From the NCBI GenBank assembly GCA_963580455.1, contig OY756968.1, forward strand, positions 16,523,996-16,587,995: DNA of 64,000 nucleotides, written 5' to 3'. Shown here piece by piece: positions 1-9,943 of the stretch. The position numbers and the translations under genes were made by a program. A model generated the notes under the pieces. It searched no databases. It saw only the letters and a list, made by a program, of their open reading frames with translations, and had not been told where the DNA came from. Each line of letters opens with the position of its first letter. Position 1 is the stretch's first letter. The stretch is from Euonymus europaeus (lineage: Eukaryota > Streptophyta > Magnoliopsida > Celastrales > Celastraceae).

Positions 1-1249
1 AATTGCTTTGCAATTTGACCAACTTGAACCTCAAGTTTCTGAATGGAAGCTTTAGTATTGCTGAATTGTTAATCATAAATGCTATTCTGTTGCGTCATCT
101 TTTGAATGAAATTATTGGTATTAAGAGCAAGAAGAGTCATTTGTTCTTCGAACGAAGTTTTTCTTGGTTCTGTTTGTGCTTGCTGCTGATTTTGATGGAT
201 TTGCTTGTTCTGATCTTGTCCCCTCAAACCAAAATTCGATCGGATGGGCTTTCTATCCCGGATGGTTTGTAGTTGCATATGGAATATTGTTGGGATAAAA
301 AATACCTTGCCCCGCATAATTGATTTGTTCTTGTTCTGAAAGAGGAGACATGGGACACATCTCTGTAGTGTGATCTGATTGGGAACAAATTGCGCAAACT
401 ACAAATTGAGTTGCTTGTTGGGATGATGACGAATTCTGAGCAGAAAGTGCTTTTACCAACATATCAATTTTTTGTACCATGGCTTTCAACTGAGGTTGAT
501 TCATATCTGTGGTGTGGACTTCATACATGCCTCTTGGAAGTTTTGCTCCTTGCTTTCCTCGAGAAGAGAATTGTTGAGAATTCTCGCTTAGAATTTCAAA
601 TAACTCAAAAGCTTCTTCACTACTTTTCTCCATCAACACACCCCCACATGCAGAGTCTACGATGCTTGTATTGTTAGCATCCAATCCTTCATAAAAAGCT
701 TGAATTTGATCTTCTTGAGATAGGTTGTGGTGTGGACATTTGAGAAGCATCTGTTTAAATTGCTCACAAGCTTCATAGAATAAGTCACCATCCTTTTGCT
801 GCCATGTTTGAATCTCTCTCCTTAATTGCTTTGTTTTCTGGGTTGGAAAAAATTTATTCAAGAATTTTGTTGCCATTTCCTCCCATGAGTTGATCGATCT
901 TGGGGCCAATGAATTGAACCATAATTTTGCAGCATCTTTGAGGGAAAATGGTGTGCCTCTAAAATGAGGTATTGCATTAAGCAAAGTTGGAGAGAATGTG
1001 ACATTTCCTTGAATATTGGGTTGAAATTTTATGCTCGATGGATGAGCCAAATTCTAAGGTATAAATGAATTCTTCATTGGCCTCCGAACTTGTGCATTAG
1101 CTTGTGGATTTACAACTTGGGCAAGAGCATTTATATTTTGTTCCTCCATATTTCTTTTTGTTCTTGCTTCTCTTCTGAGTTGTGCGAGAGTTTGCTATCT
1201 CCGGATCATATTCAAGTAGGTTAAGACTTTTAGATCGACGTCCAAGCAT
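1..1249 (-). pseudogene. Athila-type gag, left copy, cut by window edge
   Basis: Ty3/gypsy capsid gene read leftward from an ATG at 1247-1249. It matches the longer gag at 15741-17327 nearly throughout: the retrotransposon-gag core, a glutamine-rich stretch, and a CX2CX4HX4C knuckle (CAICSQSDHTTEMC). It is broken. A small indel near 1195 shifts the frame just after the start, a stop lies near 1052, a 102-bp in-frame deletion near 950 removes part of the core seen in the other copy, and a 4-bp duplication (GATC) near 240 shifts the frame again. The protease and pol that should follow lie outside the window. The family call is firm; the lineage is inferred from the matching pol at 13364-15719. 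Confidence 0.85.
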
Positions 1250-1335
1250 GTACTGAAAGAATAAAGCAAACTAATAAATAAATAAATATGCAATAATATA
1301 CACAATTGAAACTAGAGATAAATTAATAACTCCAG

Positions 1336-1353
1336 TCCCCGAAAACGGCGCCA
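1336..1353 (-). other. Primer binding site of left Athila copy
   Basis: On the minus strand this reads TGGCGCCGTTTTCGGGGA, six bases downstream of the LTR-A end. It resembles the complement of the tRNA-Asp 3' end, the primer usual for Athila elements. It shows that LTR-A acts as a 5' LTR for the gag at 1-1249. Confidence 0.8.
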
Positions 1354-2254
1354 AAAACTTGTTATCGTTTTAAAACTACTAAAAAAATAGTAATTCTAAA
1401 ACTCTATTTATACTCGCAAGCGCACGAATCCAAGTAGTATAAATGTGGAAAAGACGAGTGTCGTATCCACAGGGACTGAAAATTAACTAACTCTAATTCT
1501 TAGAAAAACAAGTTTTTCTTTTCTTTCTCTTTTATAGTAATATTAATAAACACCAAAACTAAAATTGAGAGATCAACACAAATAATAAATACTAAGGCTT
1601 TGATTTCACCACTCTATTGTATTTAAACCATATGGTTATCAATTATGAATTCTTCCAAGCATATCAAAGATTAAGTTTTCTAATTCATGTAGTAGTCATT
1701 GGCATCTAACTTACCACATCTATCCTTAATTTGCAATTATCTACGGCATCTGGACTAATTTGACAAACAATAATGCATTAGGATCAATGTAACTTATGAA
1801 ATGATCACAAAATTCCTAGCATATGGCATCTACGACTAAGTAACTTTGGTGATAAATTGCAAGAAGCTATTCTCAAATTGAGCATGACATCTACTACAAT
1901 TTGCATCACATTAATCAAACCTAGATGGTAGCTAAGCATCAAGATTTAATTATTAATAAACATAGCAATTTAATACTTGACATGACATGAATAAATCACA
2001 ATTAATCCAACCAATTTTATTAAACACAATAGAGTGAATCCATCATCACCTTAGTAAGAGGATTAGTTCCTCATATTAAGTTTACACAACAAATAGAAAT
2101 AAATAAAATTCACAAACATAAGTAATAAAACAACTAGAAAAACCCCCTTATTATACTTGATGCAAGAACTCCTTCTCTTTTCTTCTTCTTCCTCTTTGTT
2201 ATTTTCTCTTCTTCTTGTTGTGTTTGGTGTGTATAACAAAGAATAGATTATGCC

Positions 2255-2262
2255 TTTATATA
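2255..2262 (-). promoter_or_regulatory. TATA box of LTR-A
   Basis: TATATAAA on the minus strand, inside a GC-flanked context that is conserved in LTR-B at 18253-18260. Its place about 330 bp into the LTR suits the U3/R boundary of a plant LTR promoter. Confidence 0.6.
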
Positions 2263-2305
2263 GGCAATGGCAAGGACAAATATTCAACAATGGCAAGCTT
2301 GAATA

Positions 2306-2367
2306 GCAACCATTGTTGAATGTTGAAGGCAACCATTGTTGAATGTTGACGACAATCATTGTTGAAT
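2306..2367 (-). repeat. Three short tandem repeats in U3 of LTR-A
   Basis: Units of 22-23 bp with the core CATTGTTGAAT start at 2306, 2329 and 2351, about 45-110 bp upstream of the TATA box in transcription sense. LTR-B has only two units. Such U3 repeats often act as enhancers; that role is inference here. Confidence 0.65.
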
Positions 2368-2594
2368 TATTTTGGTGCAATGAAGAAGTTGTAAGCAATG
2401 ATGTCAACAAAAACATTCCATGATCTTCACTTGGGTTGGACTCATGATTGGGCTTATAAATATGAAAATAAACACAAATTGATTCATCCATGGTGATTAA
2501 AATTTATTTGTACAAAATCACTTCAAAAACCCCAACTTTGTGACAAATGCTAATGATAATTTACATTTAAAGTATATGTTTTCAACATCTATCA

Positions 2595-2612
2595 TAACCC
2601 CCAACCAGCTTT
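2595..2612 (-). other. Polypurine-like tract beside LTR-A
   Basis: On the minus strand a purine-rich run with GGGGG lies three bases before the TG of LTR-A, where the plus-strand primer of an LTR retrotransposon is expected. The same tract is next to LTR-B (18570-18588). It marks LTR-A as the 3' LTR of the unit to its right. Confidence 0.6.
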
Positions 2613-2629
2613 TTGCTAGTCCCTAGCAA
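2613..2629. repeat. Short perfect hairpin beside polypurine tract
   Basis: TTGCTAG-TCC-CTAGCAA: a 7-bp perfect stem with a 3-nt loop, immediately upstream of the polypurine tract. It is unchanged in the second copy at 18589-18605. Confidence 0.7.
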
Positions 2630-3283
2630 TTTAAGCGTAAATATCATTCCATTATGAAGAATTTGAAAAAGAAATTACTTCGTTTTAGTTTAACAAAAAG
2701 TAGGAGATCACTGATGCTATCCAGAATATTTTGATCACAACTTCCAGAATTTGTGTGTGTGTGCTAAGCCAAAACCTTCTTACCGCAAACCATAATGCAT
2801 ATAACATAGGAGATTTTTCCAAATAAAAGCATCAACTCCATATTCTTACAGGTTAAAGAAGGATTTTAGTGCTTGGAATTTCTCTCATGGAGTTGGAAAA
2901 CAGATATGCACTCAGAGGAAAAGCCAATTTAAGGACAAACAAAGAAACAAACATTGATCATATGATAGGTATATTCGTTGTCTAGAACTTCCACCATTCT
3001 TACAACAAACGTGCTTTGGAATTTAAAGATCAAATTTTTGAGATAAGAACAAATAATAGAATCTTGGTAAAATCAGAAACAAAATAAGATTGTACTTGTC
3101 TTCCTAAGGATGTTGAAGACTGAGAATGACTTGCACCATCAAAGTGCATGAATATGCCAGCAACCCCCACCTTTACGAGACAGTGTCCTCAATGTCACAC
3201 AAGAGAAGGAAATTGAACAATATAAAAAACAAGGCAAAGAAAGATAAAACCTGGGGGTGAAATATCTCGAAAGTGATTTGTTG
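2630..3283 (-). other. Athila 3' noncoding region, left unit
   Basis: AT-rich sequence between the end of the ORF2 remnant and the polypurine tract, collinear with 18606-19637. It lacks about 386 bp found in the other copy (roughly 19115-19500). The break falls at CAT triplets near 3134. No coding potential was recognised. Confidence 0.6.
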
Positions 3284-4071
3284 AAAGAATTCATCATCTC
3301 CAGGAGAGTATCCAGCTTTTGCTATATCTACTGTTGTCGAGTCCCCCAATTGGGTTAAATGCCCCATAACTGTACTTAGTGTGTGTGGATGTGAAGAGTC
3401 TACAGCTAGTGGTGGTGATGCTCTATGTTCTGAGGAATCCTCAGCGTGTTGTGCTAAAGCAGTTTGAGCAGTTTGCATATTGCTTGTACTTTGGCTCCAT
3501 GTCCACATTTCCAGTAGTGTGACTGGATATTATGAAGATTGCCGAGGTCGAGGAGGGCGAATACCCTTGAATTGAAGCAATCGCATGATGAGCCTTGGAA
3601 AATATAATTTTCCCACTTTGGTAGGCCTCTGTTCTACAAAAAGTTTGGCCTTGAGCATTGAAGCCATATAAATTTTCCCTACATCAAACCAGGTTCCCTT
3701 ATACATGTAGTATAAGGTTGCTAAGAACTTGCTCCGTCGCTACTGAGAATGGCCGATGGGGCAGAGATTTTTTCGGACGGCATCGTCCAGCATCCACTTC
3801 TTTGGTGGCAAGTAAGAACGTCGTGTAGCATTGGCATATCGATCGTACTAACCACGACACATCTCATTAATCATCTGTTCTTTTGTTGCCGTGATAGGTG
3901 CTTTAAATCCAGTTGAAGCATCAAATTGTGCGTCCTCAAAAACTTCATCGCCCACCGAGTAGCATCGGCTTGTTGAATGAATGTATCAATCTTGCATTCT
4001 GGGATGATATCGACTCTCTAAAAGAGACGGTCCTTCGGCTGGAAGGTAGACGAACGGGGGCGTCTCGGCAT
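3284..4071 (-). pseudogene. Athila ORF2-like protein remnant, left unit
   Basis: Downstream extra ORF of an Athila-type element, read leftward from an ATG at 4069-4071 (begins MPRRPR). The better copy at 19638-20614 shows the family features. Here a deletion of about 186 bp near 3922, between two CATCA-AATT-type repeats, removes the middle, and stops and frameshifts break the rest. The C-terminal part (QTALAQHAEDSS, then HTLSTVMGHLTQLG) is still readable at about 3340-3508. The function of such ORFs is unknown; they resemble the 'putative plant transposon protein' family. Confidence 0.65.
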
Positions 4072-4077
4072 GTTTTC

Positions 4078-4159
4078 GATGGCTGGAAATATGAACCTCG
4101 CTCCGATACCACTTGTTCAGGTTACGGGTCAGTACAACACAAAGAACCGAAACCGAAAT
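4078..4159 (-). repeat. Inverted fragment of Copia LTR end plus primer site
   Basis: The reverse complement matches the last ~45 bp of the Copia LTR (to about 4669), the AG spacer, a primer site (TGGTATCGGAGC) and about 25 bp of leader. It abuts the left LTR of the Copia element with no target duplication. The same arrangement occurs at 20621-20702. Its origin is unclear: a remnant of an oppositely oriented element or a rearranged insertion. Confidence 0.75.
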
Positions 4160-4669
4160 TGTGAGGTCCATACCTTAGTTGCATGCAAAGTCTAACTTTG
4201 CATACAAGCCACAAACCACCACCGTGAGTCCGCCTACCATTGTTGAGTTTTTTGCTGCAACCACCAACCCACCAAGTTTTTCCTTTTGTCCATTGTCAAA
4301 GTTTGGTAGCCGTCCAAGACTTGTTGCAAGTTGATTTGTTTGTGTTTATACGTAGTGTTCATACATGAAGTACATCTCTATATAAAGAGATGCGTATGTG
4401 TGTGAGTGAGATATAGAGGAAAAAGAAAAGAAAAAATACGGAGTGTGTATTGTGGAGAGAGAAAGTGAACACATAGTGTTCGGGTGAGTTGAGTCGGAGT
4501 TCTGAGTGAGTGGTTATCTCCTCCTCCTCCTCCTGTTGTAATATCTCTTGAAATAGTAGAGTTTCTCTCTCCCGTGGACGTAGGTCATTAGTGACCGTAC
4601 CACGTATATCTCGGTGTTCATTATTTTCGGTTTCGGTTCTTTGTGTTGTATTGACCCGTAACCTCAACA
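4160..4669 (+). repeat. Left LTR of Copia copy 1 (510 bp)
   Basis: Runs from TGTGAGGT to ACCTCAACA, which are near-inverse termini. It matches 9298-9836 along its length. A 29-bp stretch present in the right LTR (around 'cgatacagtaagtcaccgg') is missing here near 4221, so the length difference is an internal deletion. Confidence 0.92.
4379..4387 (+). promoter_or_regulatory. TATA box of Copia left LTR
   Basis: TATATAAAG within ctctatataaagag, conserved in all four Copia LTRs (for example 9545-9553). It suits the U3/R boundary, with about 280 bp to the LTR end. Confidence 0.6.
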
Positions 4670-4671
4670 AG

Positions 4672-4689
4672 TAGTATCGGAGCCAGAGG
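4672..4689 (+). other. Primer binding site of Copia copy 1
   Basis: Two bases after the LTR end, TAGTATCGGAGCCAGAGG. It differs at the second base from the TGGTATCGGAGC of copy 2, which is the form expected for an initiator-methionine tRNA primer. Confidence 0.75.
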
Positions 4690-5271
4690 TTCAAATTTCC
4701 AGCAACCGGAAATCATCCCAAAGAGAAAAAGAGCAACTTTTTTGCTCTCGGGTCAATTTTTTGACTTCAACGAAATCACGTTTTGAACACATCTGGGTGT
4801 TCCTCATCACCATACGAGTCTCCTAGTTCAAAAATCATCGAAATCGGACGTCGGGGTGAGCCACACTCTCCCTCTAAAATTTTGAGGTACTATTCACATT
4901 TCTGGAGGTTGAAGATGAAGTGACGTCAGCATGATGTCAAAGTGACGTCATCTGCGACATCAGCACTACATCATCGGGACACGTCAGCACCGCCACATTA
5001 GCGCACAGTCAGCACGTGTGCCACATCAGCAGACATGTCATCAAACGGCGTTAGTTGACTATCAGTTGACCGTTAGTCAACAGTTAAGTCCGGTTCGAGT
5101 TGCATAAACTTTGATCGGTCGGTTCAGTGTTTTTCATACCGGTTTTCAGGAAGGTCAAATCGGTTCCCATGGTGTTCGACCCTTCCGGACGCAACCGTGC
5201 TATCGATTTTGCGAGATTCTTTTCCAAAATTTTGGTGTTGCTCAGTTTACCTTGAAACCGAAACTTTTTCG
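4690..5271 (+). promoter_or_regulatory. Copia leader rich in TGACGTCA and TTGAC motifs
   Basis: A leader of about 580 bp between primer site and gag ATG. It holds two perfect TGACGTCA palindromes (4921-4928 and 4943-4950), further CACGTCA and CATCAGC variants to about 5045, then a TTGAC/GTCAA cluster at about 5050-5090. These are the cores bound by plant bZIP (as-1/CRE-like) and WRKY (W-box) factors. Copy 2 keeps one palindrome near 21483 and the same TTGAC cluster. A regulatory role is inference. Confidence 0.45.
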
Positions 5272-6672
5272 ATGGAAGCTTCAACATCAGAGTCATCTGG
5301 AGCCATGATGAAGTTGACACCCACAAATTTTGCATTATGGAAACCTCGGATGGAGGATTTCTTGAATTATAGAGATCTGGCGGATCCCTTGGAAAATGCG
5401 GGCAGGAGACCAGATGATATAAAGTAGGCTCAGTGGACAAAGAAACACAAGAAGATGATCGGTCAGATTCGAAATTGGATCGATCATAGTGTTTTTCATC
5501 ATGTTGCTCAAGAGACAAGTGCATATGATCTCTGGAAGAAGTTGGAGAACATGTACCAAATGAAGACTGCTCAGAATAAATCTCTCTTGGTCAGACGTCT
5601 TGTCAATTTGAAATTGAAAAATGGAACTTTTGTAGCAGAGCACGCCAATGAGTTCCAGAACTTGGTGAATCAACTTGTAGCTGTCAAGTTCATTCTTAAA
5701 GATGAAGATCAATACTTCTCAGTTCCTTGCCAAACAGTTGGGAGACGTTGGTGGTCTCTCTCAGTAACTCTGCACCCGGAGGCAAACTACTATGGAGATG
5801 GTCTTGGATGCTTTATTCAACGAGGAGAGTCAAAGAAAGGAATTGGGCATAGACCAGTCTCATGCCCTTGTTACTAAAAGCAAAGGACAGCCTCAGGGGA
5901 GAGGCAGGAGTAGAGGTAGAAGTCAGAGCCGAGGACGGAACGAGGATCATGGAAAGTCCAGTGATGGCAGGAGACAGCAAAAAGGTAAATACAAGTGTTA
6001 CCATTGTGGCATTGAAGGCCATATCAAGAAGAATTGTCGGAAATTACAACGGGAGCAAGGTCAAACCAGTTCTGAGACAAAGAATGAAGGTGGTGAAACT
6101 TTGGTCACCATATCGGAGGATGTAACAGTACTCTCTTACAGTGAAGAGATGTGTCTACATGCAGAAGGCCACGATCCTGAGTGGGTGGTCGACACTGCTG
6201 CATCTCACCATGCCACTCTTCAAAGTGATTTCTTCACTACATACAAAGCAGGTGACTTTGGTACAGTGAAGATGGGCAACGATAGTTTTGTCAAGATTGT
6301 GGCAATTGGTGATGTGCATATCAAGACCAGTCTTGGTTGCACAATGGTATTAAAGGACGTTCGACATGTCCCTGAGCTCCGGTTCAACCTCATTGCGGTG
6401 AATGCCCTCGACAAACAGGACTATCACAATCATTTCGGTAATGGCTCCTGGAAATTGATGAAAGGAGCTATGACATATGCCAGAGGACATATTTGTGGCA
6501 CGCTGTACAGAATGCATGTCAAAGTATGTGTGGAAAGCATAAATGCTGTGGAAGAAGAGACTTCGCCAAATCTTTGGCACAAGAGACTCGGACATATGGG
6601 TGAGAAAAGGTTGTCAACCCTGGCAAAAAAGGCACTAATCTCAGTCCAAAGATATTCCGTTGAACCCATGTG
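5272..6672 (+). pseudogene. Copia gag-protease, copy 1
   Basis: Starts at ATG 5272 (MEAST), after the leader. The capsid region with LVRRLVNLKLKNGT runs to about 5710. A nucleocapsid knuckle (CYHCGIEGHIKKNC) lies at about 5995-6040, after an RGR/SRGR basic stretch. The aspartic protease (WVVDTAASHH) is at about 6182, followed by the pre-integrase zinc region starting LWHKRLGHMG near 6570. Lesions: TAG at about 5428, a frameshift near 5710 within the capsid, and a frameshift near 6645 that breaks entry into integrase. Confidence 0.88.
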
Positions 6673-7622
6673 ATCGTTGTTTGTTCGGGAAGCAGCACAG
6701 AGTCTCATTCAATACATCTTCCACGAGAAAGTCAGAGTTGTTGAGTTTGGTACACTCTGATGTCTGTGGTCCTCCAGAAGAAGAGTCTTTGGGAGGTAAC
6801 AGATATTTCCTGACCTTTATTGATTAAGCTTCAAGGAAGGTGTGGGTATATTTTCTCAGAACCAAGGATCAGGTGTTCGAGAATTTCAAGAATTTTCACG
6901 CTATGGTGGAAAGGGAGACCGGAAAGAAGTTGAAGTGTCTCCGGTCAGACAATGGAGGCGAGTACATTTCCAGAGAATTTGAAACATACTATGCTTAACG
7001 CGGTATTCAGCACGAGAAGACGGTCCCTCGTACCCCACAACATAATGGTGTAGCCAAGAGGATGAATCAGACCATTATGGAACGAGCAAGGTGCATGCTC
7101 AGTATGGCAAAGCTGCCAAAGTCATTCTAGGGTGAAGTAGTTCGTGTGGCCCGTTACTTGATCAACAGATCACCTTCAGCACCGCTGAACTTCGAAATTC
7201 CGGAGAAGGTATGGTCGGGAAGAAATATTTCTTACTCTCACTTGAGAGTATTTGGGTGCAAAGCTTTTGCACATGTATCCAAGGAGCAGAGACAGAAGCT
7301 TGACAGCAGATCCACTCCTTGCATTTTCATCGGATATGGAGATGGTGAATTCAGATATAGACTGTGGGAACCAACTGATAAGAAGGTTATCAGAAGCAGG
7401 GATGTTGTATTTCATGAAAATGAAATATTTGAGGACTTGGAAAAATCCACCAAGTCTACTGGTCCTAGTGTTGCCAACACCATCCCAGATCCTGCACCAG
7501 TGGTTCCTGCAGATAATCATACAGAAGGTGTTGAGCAGGGGGAGCCATATCTCTCTCCACCAGAAGCTGTAGAACCAGCACAACCTCCCCAGTACTTGCA
7601 CCTCAGCCAGAAAGATCTCTGA
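6673..7622 (+). pseudogene. Copia integrase, copy 1
   Basis: Carries the end of the zinc region (CDRCLFGKQH), the core with HSDVCGP and LRSDNGGEY, and a C-terminal part with CIFIGYGDGEF and RSRDVVF. Premature stops occur near 6826, 6996 and 7127. The third catalytic residue, Glu in NGVAERMNRT of copy 2, is Lys here (NGVAKRMN, near 7053). The frame ends at 7622, just before the RT frame. Integration activity is excluded. Confidence 0.88.
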
Positions 7623-7672
7623 GGGGTCGTACTCTGATTCCGTCAAGAAGATATCCAGATTCAGACTATATT

Positions 7673-9223
7673 ATGCTTACTGATGAGGAGGAGCCCGAGA
7701 GCTTTCAAGAAGCTCACACTCATGCTGAAAGTAGTAAGTGGATGCAAGCTATGCAAGAAGAGATGAATTCCTTGTTGAAAAATCAAACTTATGAGTTGGT
7801 GAAACTTCCTAAAGGGAAGAAAGCGCTGCAGAACAAATGGGTGTTCAAGCTGAAGAAAGATGGCAGCGGAAAGCTTGTGAAGTACAGTGCTCGGTTGGTA
7901 GTCAAAGGATTTCAACAGAAGAAAGGAGTTGACTTTGACGAGATTTTGTCACCGGTCGTGAAGATGACATCCATCCGAGTCATACTTGGGTTACTAGCAA
8001 GTATGAATCTGGAGCTTGAGCAAATGGCTGTAAAGATTGCATTTCTCCACGGTGATTTGGAGGAAGAAATTTACATGGTGTGGCCAGAAGGCTTCGAAGT
8101 TCCTAAAAAGAAGCACTTGGTCTGTAAACTGCAGAAAAGTTTCTACGGCTTTAAGCAGGCCCCGAGACAGTGGTACAAGAAGTTTGACTCATTCATGATG
8201 GGTCATGGGTACAAGAGAACTGCTGTAGACCAGTATGTTTATGTTCAGAAATTCCTAGACGGTAACTTTATGGTGTTACTGCTCTATGTTGATGACATGT
8301 TAATTGTTGGCCAGGATGTTGCCATGATTAATATACTGAAGGCCCAGTTATCCCAGTTCTTTGATATGAAAGACTTAGGGCTAGCTCAGCAGATATTGGG
8401 CATGAAGGTTGTTCGTGACAAGAAAGCCAAGAAACTGTGGCTGTCACAAGAGGCTTATGTTAAACGGGTACTGGAAAGGTTTAACATGAAGAATGCAAAG
8501 CAGGTTACCACTCTGCTAGGTAACCATTTCCAGCTGAGCAGGAAAATTTGTCCCTCCTCGGAGAAGGAGATTGAAGAGATGGATGTAGTCTCGTACTCTT
8601 CAGCAATCGGTATTCTGATGTACGCAATGGTGTGTACAAGACCAGATATTGCTCACGCTATTGGTGTTGTGAGCAGATTTCTTTCCAATCCAGGGAAAGA
8701 TCATTGGGAGGTAGTGAAATGGATTCTCAGGTACCTAAATGGTATATCAAAGCTATGCTTGTGCTTTGGGGGAGCAGATCCAGTTCTAGATGGCTATACC
8801 GATTCAGATATGGCCGGTGATCTTGACAGTAGAAAATCTACTTCAGGGTATGTTTTCACTTTTGCAGGGGGAGTTATATCATGGCAGTCCAAACTACAGA
8901 AGTGTGTTGCTTTGTCCACAACAGAAGCAGAGTATATTGCTGCAGCGAAAGCTGGTAAAGAAATGTTGTGGTTAAAGCAGTTTCTCCAGGAACTAGGTAT
9001 TAATCAAGAGGAATACAGGGTACATTATGACAATCAGAGTGCTTTAGACTTGAGCAAGAATTCCATGTACCATTCCCGCACAAAGCATATTGATATTCGC
9101 TATCCCTGGATACGCGAAGTGATTGAAGAACAGTTATTGAAACTGGTGAAGATTCACACAAACGAGAATCCAGTAGACATGTTGACAAAAGTTGTTACTC
9201 ACGAGAAGCTCGGGTTATGCTAG
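7673..9223 (+). pseudogene. Copia reverse transcriptase-RNase H, copy 1
   Basis: A 516-residue open frame that looks intact but is not. RT motifs run from WVFKLKKDG (about residue 56) through YVDD (205-208). The first catalytic Asp, in MDVKT of copy 2, is Ala here (MAVKI, residue 119). RNase H follows with YTDSDMAGD, TTEAEY and HYDNQS, giving the Asp/Glu/Asp set. The ATG at 7673 is only the first Met of the open stretch; the native protein is a polyprotein. Its frame differs from that of the integrase block by an indel between 7622 and 7673. Confidence 0.9.
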
Positions 9224-9284
9224 GTCATAGCCGGGATGGATAGTAACTGAAGACTGACAAGTTGTGTTCTCCTCCTATAGGTAT

Positions 9285-9297
9285 GGAGGGGGAGAAT
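9285..9297 (+). other. Polypurine tract of Copia copy 1
   Basis: GGAGGGGGAGAAT directly before the right LTR; identical before the right LTR of copy 2. Confidence 0.85.
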
Positions 9298-9836
9298 TGT
9301 GAGGTCCATACCTTAGTTGCATGGAAAGACTAACTTTGCATGCAAGCCACCAACCACCACCGTCGATACAGTAAGTCACCGGTGATACAGTGAGTCCGCC
9401 TACTATTGTTGAGTTTTTTGGTGCAACCACAAACCCACCAAGTTTTTCCTTTTGTCCATTGTCAAAGTTTGTTAGCCGTCTAAGACTTGTTGCAAGTTGA
9501 TTTGTTTGTGTTTATACGTAGTGTTCATATATGAAGTACATCTTTATATAAAGAGATGCGTATGTGTGTGAGTGAGATATAGAGGAAAAAGAAAAGAAAA
9601 AAATACAGCGTGTGTATTGTAGAGAGAGAAAGTGAACACATAGTGTTCGGGTGAGTTGAGTCGGAGTTCTGAGTGAGTGGTTATCTTCTCCTCCTTCTCC
9701 TATTGTAATATCTCTTGAAATAGTAGAGTTTCTCTCTCCCGTGGAAGTAGGTCGTTAGTGACCGAACCACGTACATCTCGGTGTTCATTATTTTCGATTT
9801 CAGTTCTTTGTGTTGTACTGACCCATAACCTCAACA
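9298..9836 (+). repeat. Right LTR of Copia copy 1 (539 bp)
   Basis: TGTGAGGT to CCTCAACA, with a TATA box at 9545-9553. It is followed by AG and a run of T residues that leads into Athila sequence. Copy 2 has the same right junction. Confidence 0.92.
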
Positions 9837-9943
9837 AGTTTTTTTTTTAAATTTCACAATCATATACCGTGAGATCGGAATATGGGTTGCCTCCCATGAG
9901 CGCTATATTTAACGTCTGAGCTAGACGAAGTGATACGTTTTAA
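9837..9943 (-). other. Athila sequence downstream of integrase
   Basis: A T-rich run, then on the minus strand a GGGAGGCAACCC-type segment that plant Athila/Tat elements often carry just after pol. It is collinear with 26402-26510. Confidence 0.55.

Larger units (their letters stand above)
1360..2594 (-). repeat. Athila LTR-A (1235 bp)
   Basis: A long terminal repeat, read on the minus strand from TGATAGATG (2594) to GATAACA (1360). It aligns with LTR-B (17438-18569) along its whole length. A primer site and gag lie on the left, and a purine-rich tract and 3' noncoding region on the right. It is therefore the 3' LTR of the unit to its right and the 5' LTR of the unit to its left. The segment near 1400-1475 has the 'cgcaagcgcacgaatc ... 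atccacaggga' look common in Athila/Tat U5 regions. A 142-codon open frame inside (2063-2491, minus) is not counted as a gene. Confidence 0.85.
4160..9836 (+). mobile_element. Tork/Tnt1-like Ty1/Copia element, copy 1
   Basis: A full-length LTR retrotransposon: left LTR, initiator-Met-type primer site, leader, one decayed gag-pol, polypurine tract, right LTR. The order gag, protease, integrase, reverse transcriptase, RNase H is the Copia order. The polyprotein closely resembles Tnt1-type sequences from protease to RNase H. It lies antisense within an Athila element between integrase and ORF2. I see no target duplication: GAAAT on the left and AGTTT on the right. The internal region has several stops and frameshifts. 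Confidence 0.92.

Noticed and set aside
2063..2491. 142-codon minus-strand open frame in LTR-A, with a partial counterpart in LTR-B
   Set aside because: It lies across the U3 repeats and TATA box, is broken in LTR-B, and shows no protein motif; a chance frame in an LTR.
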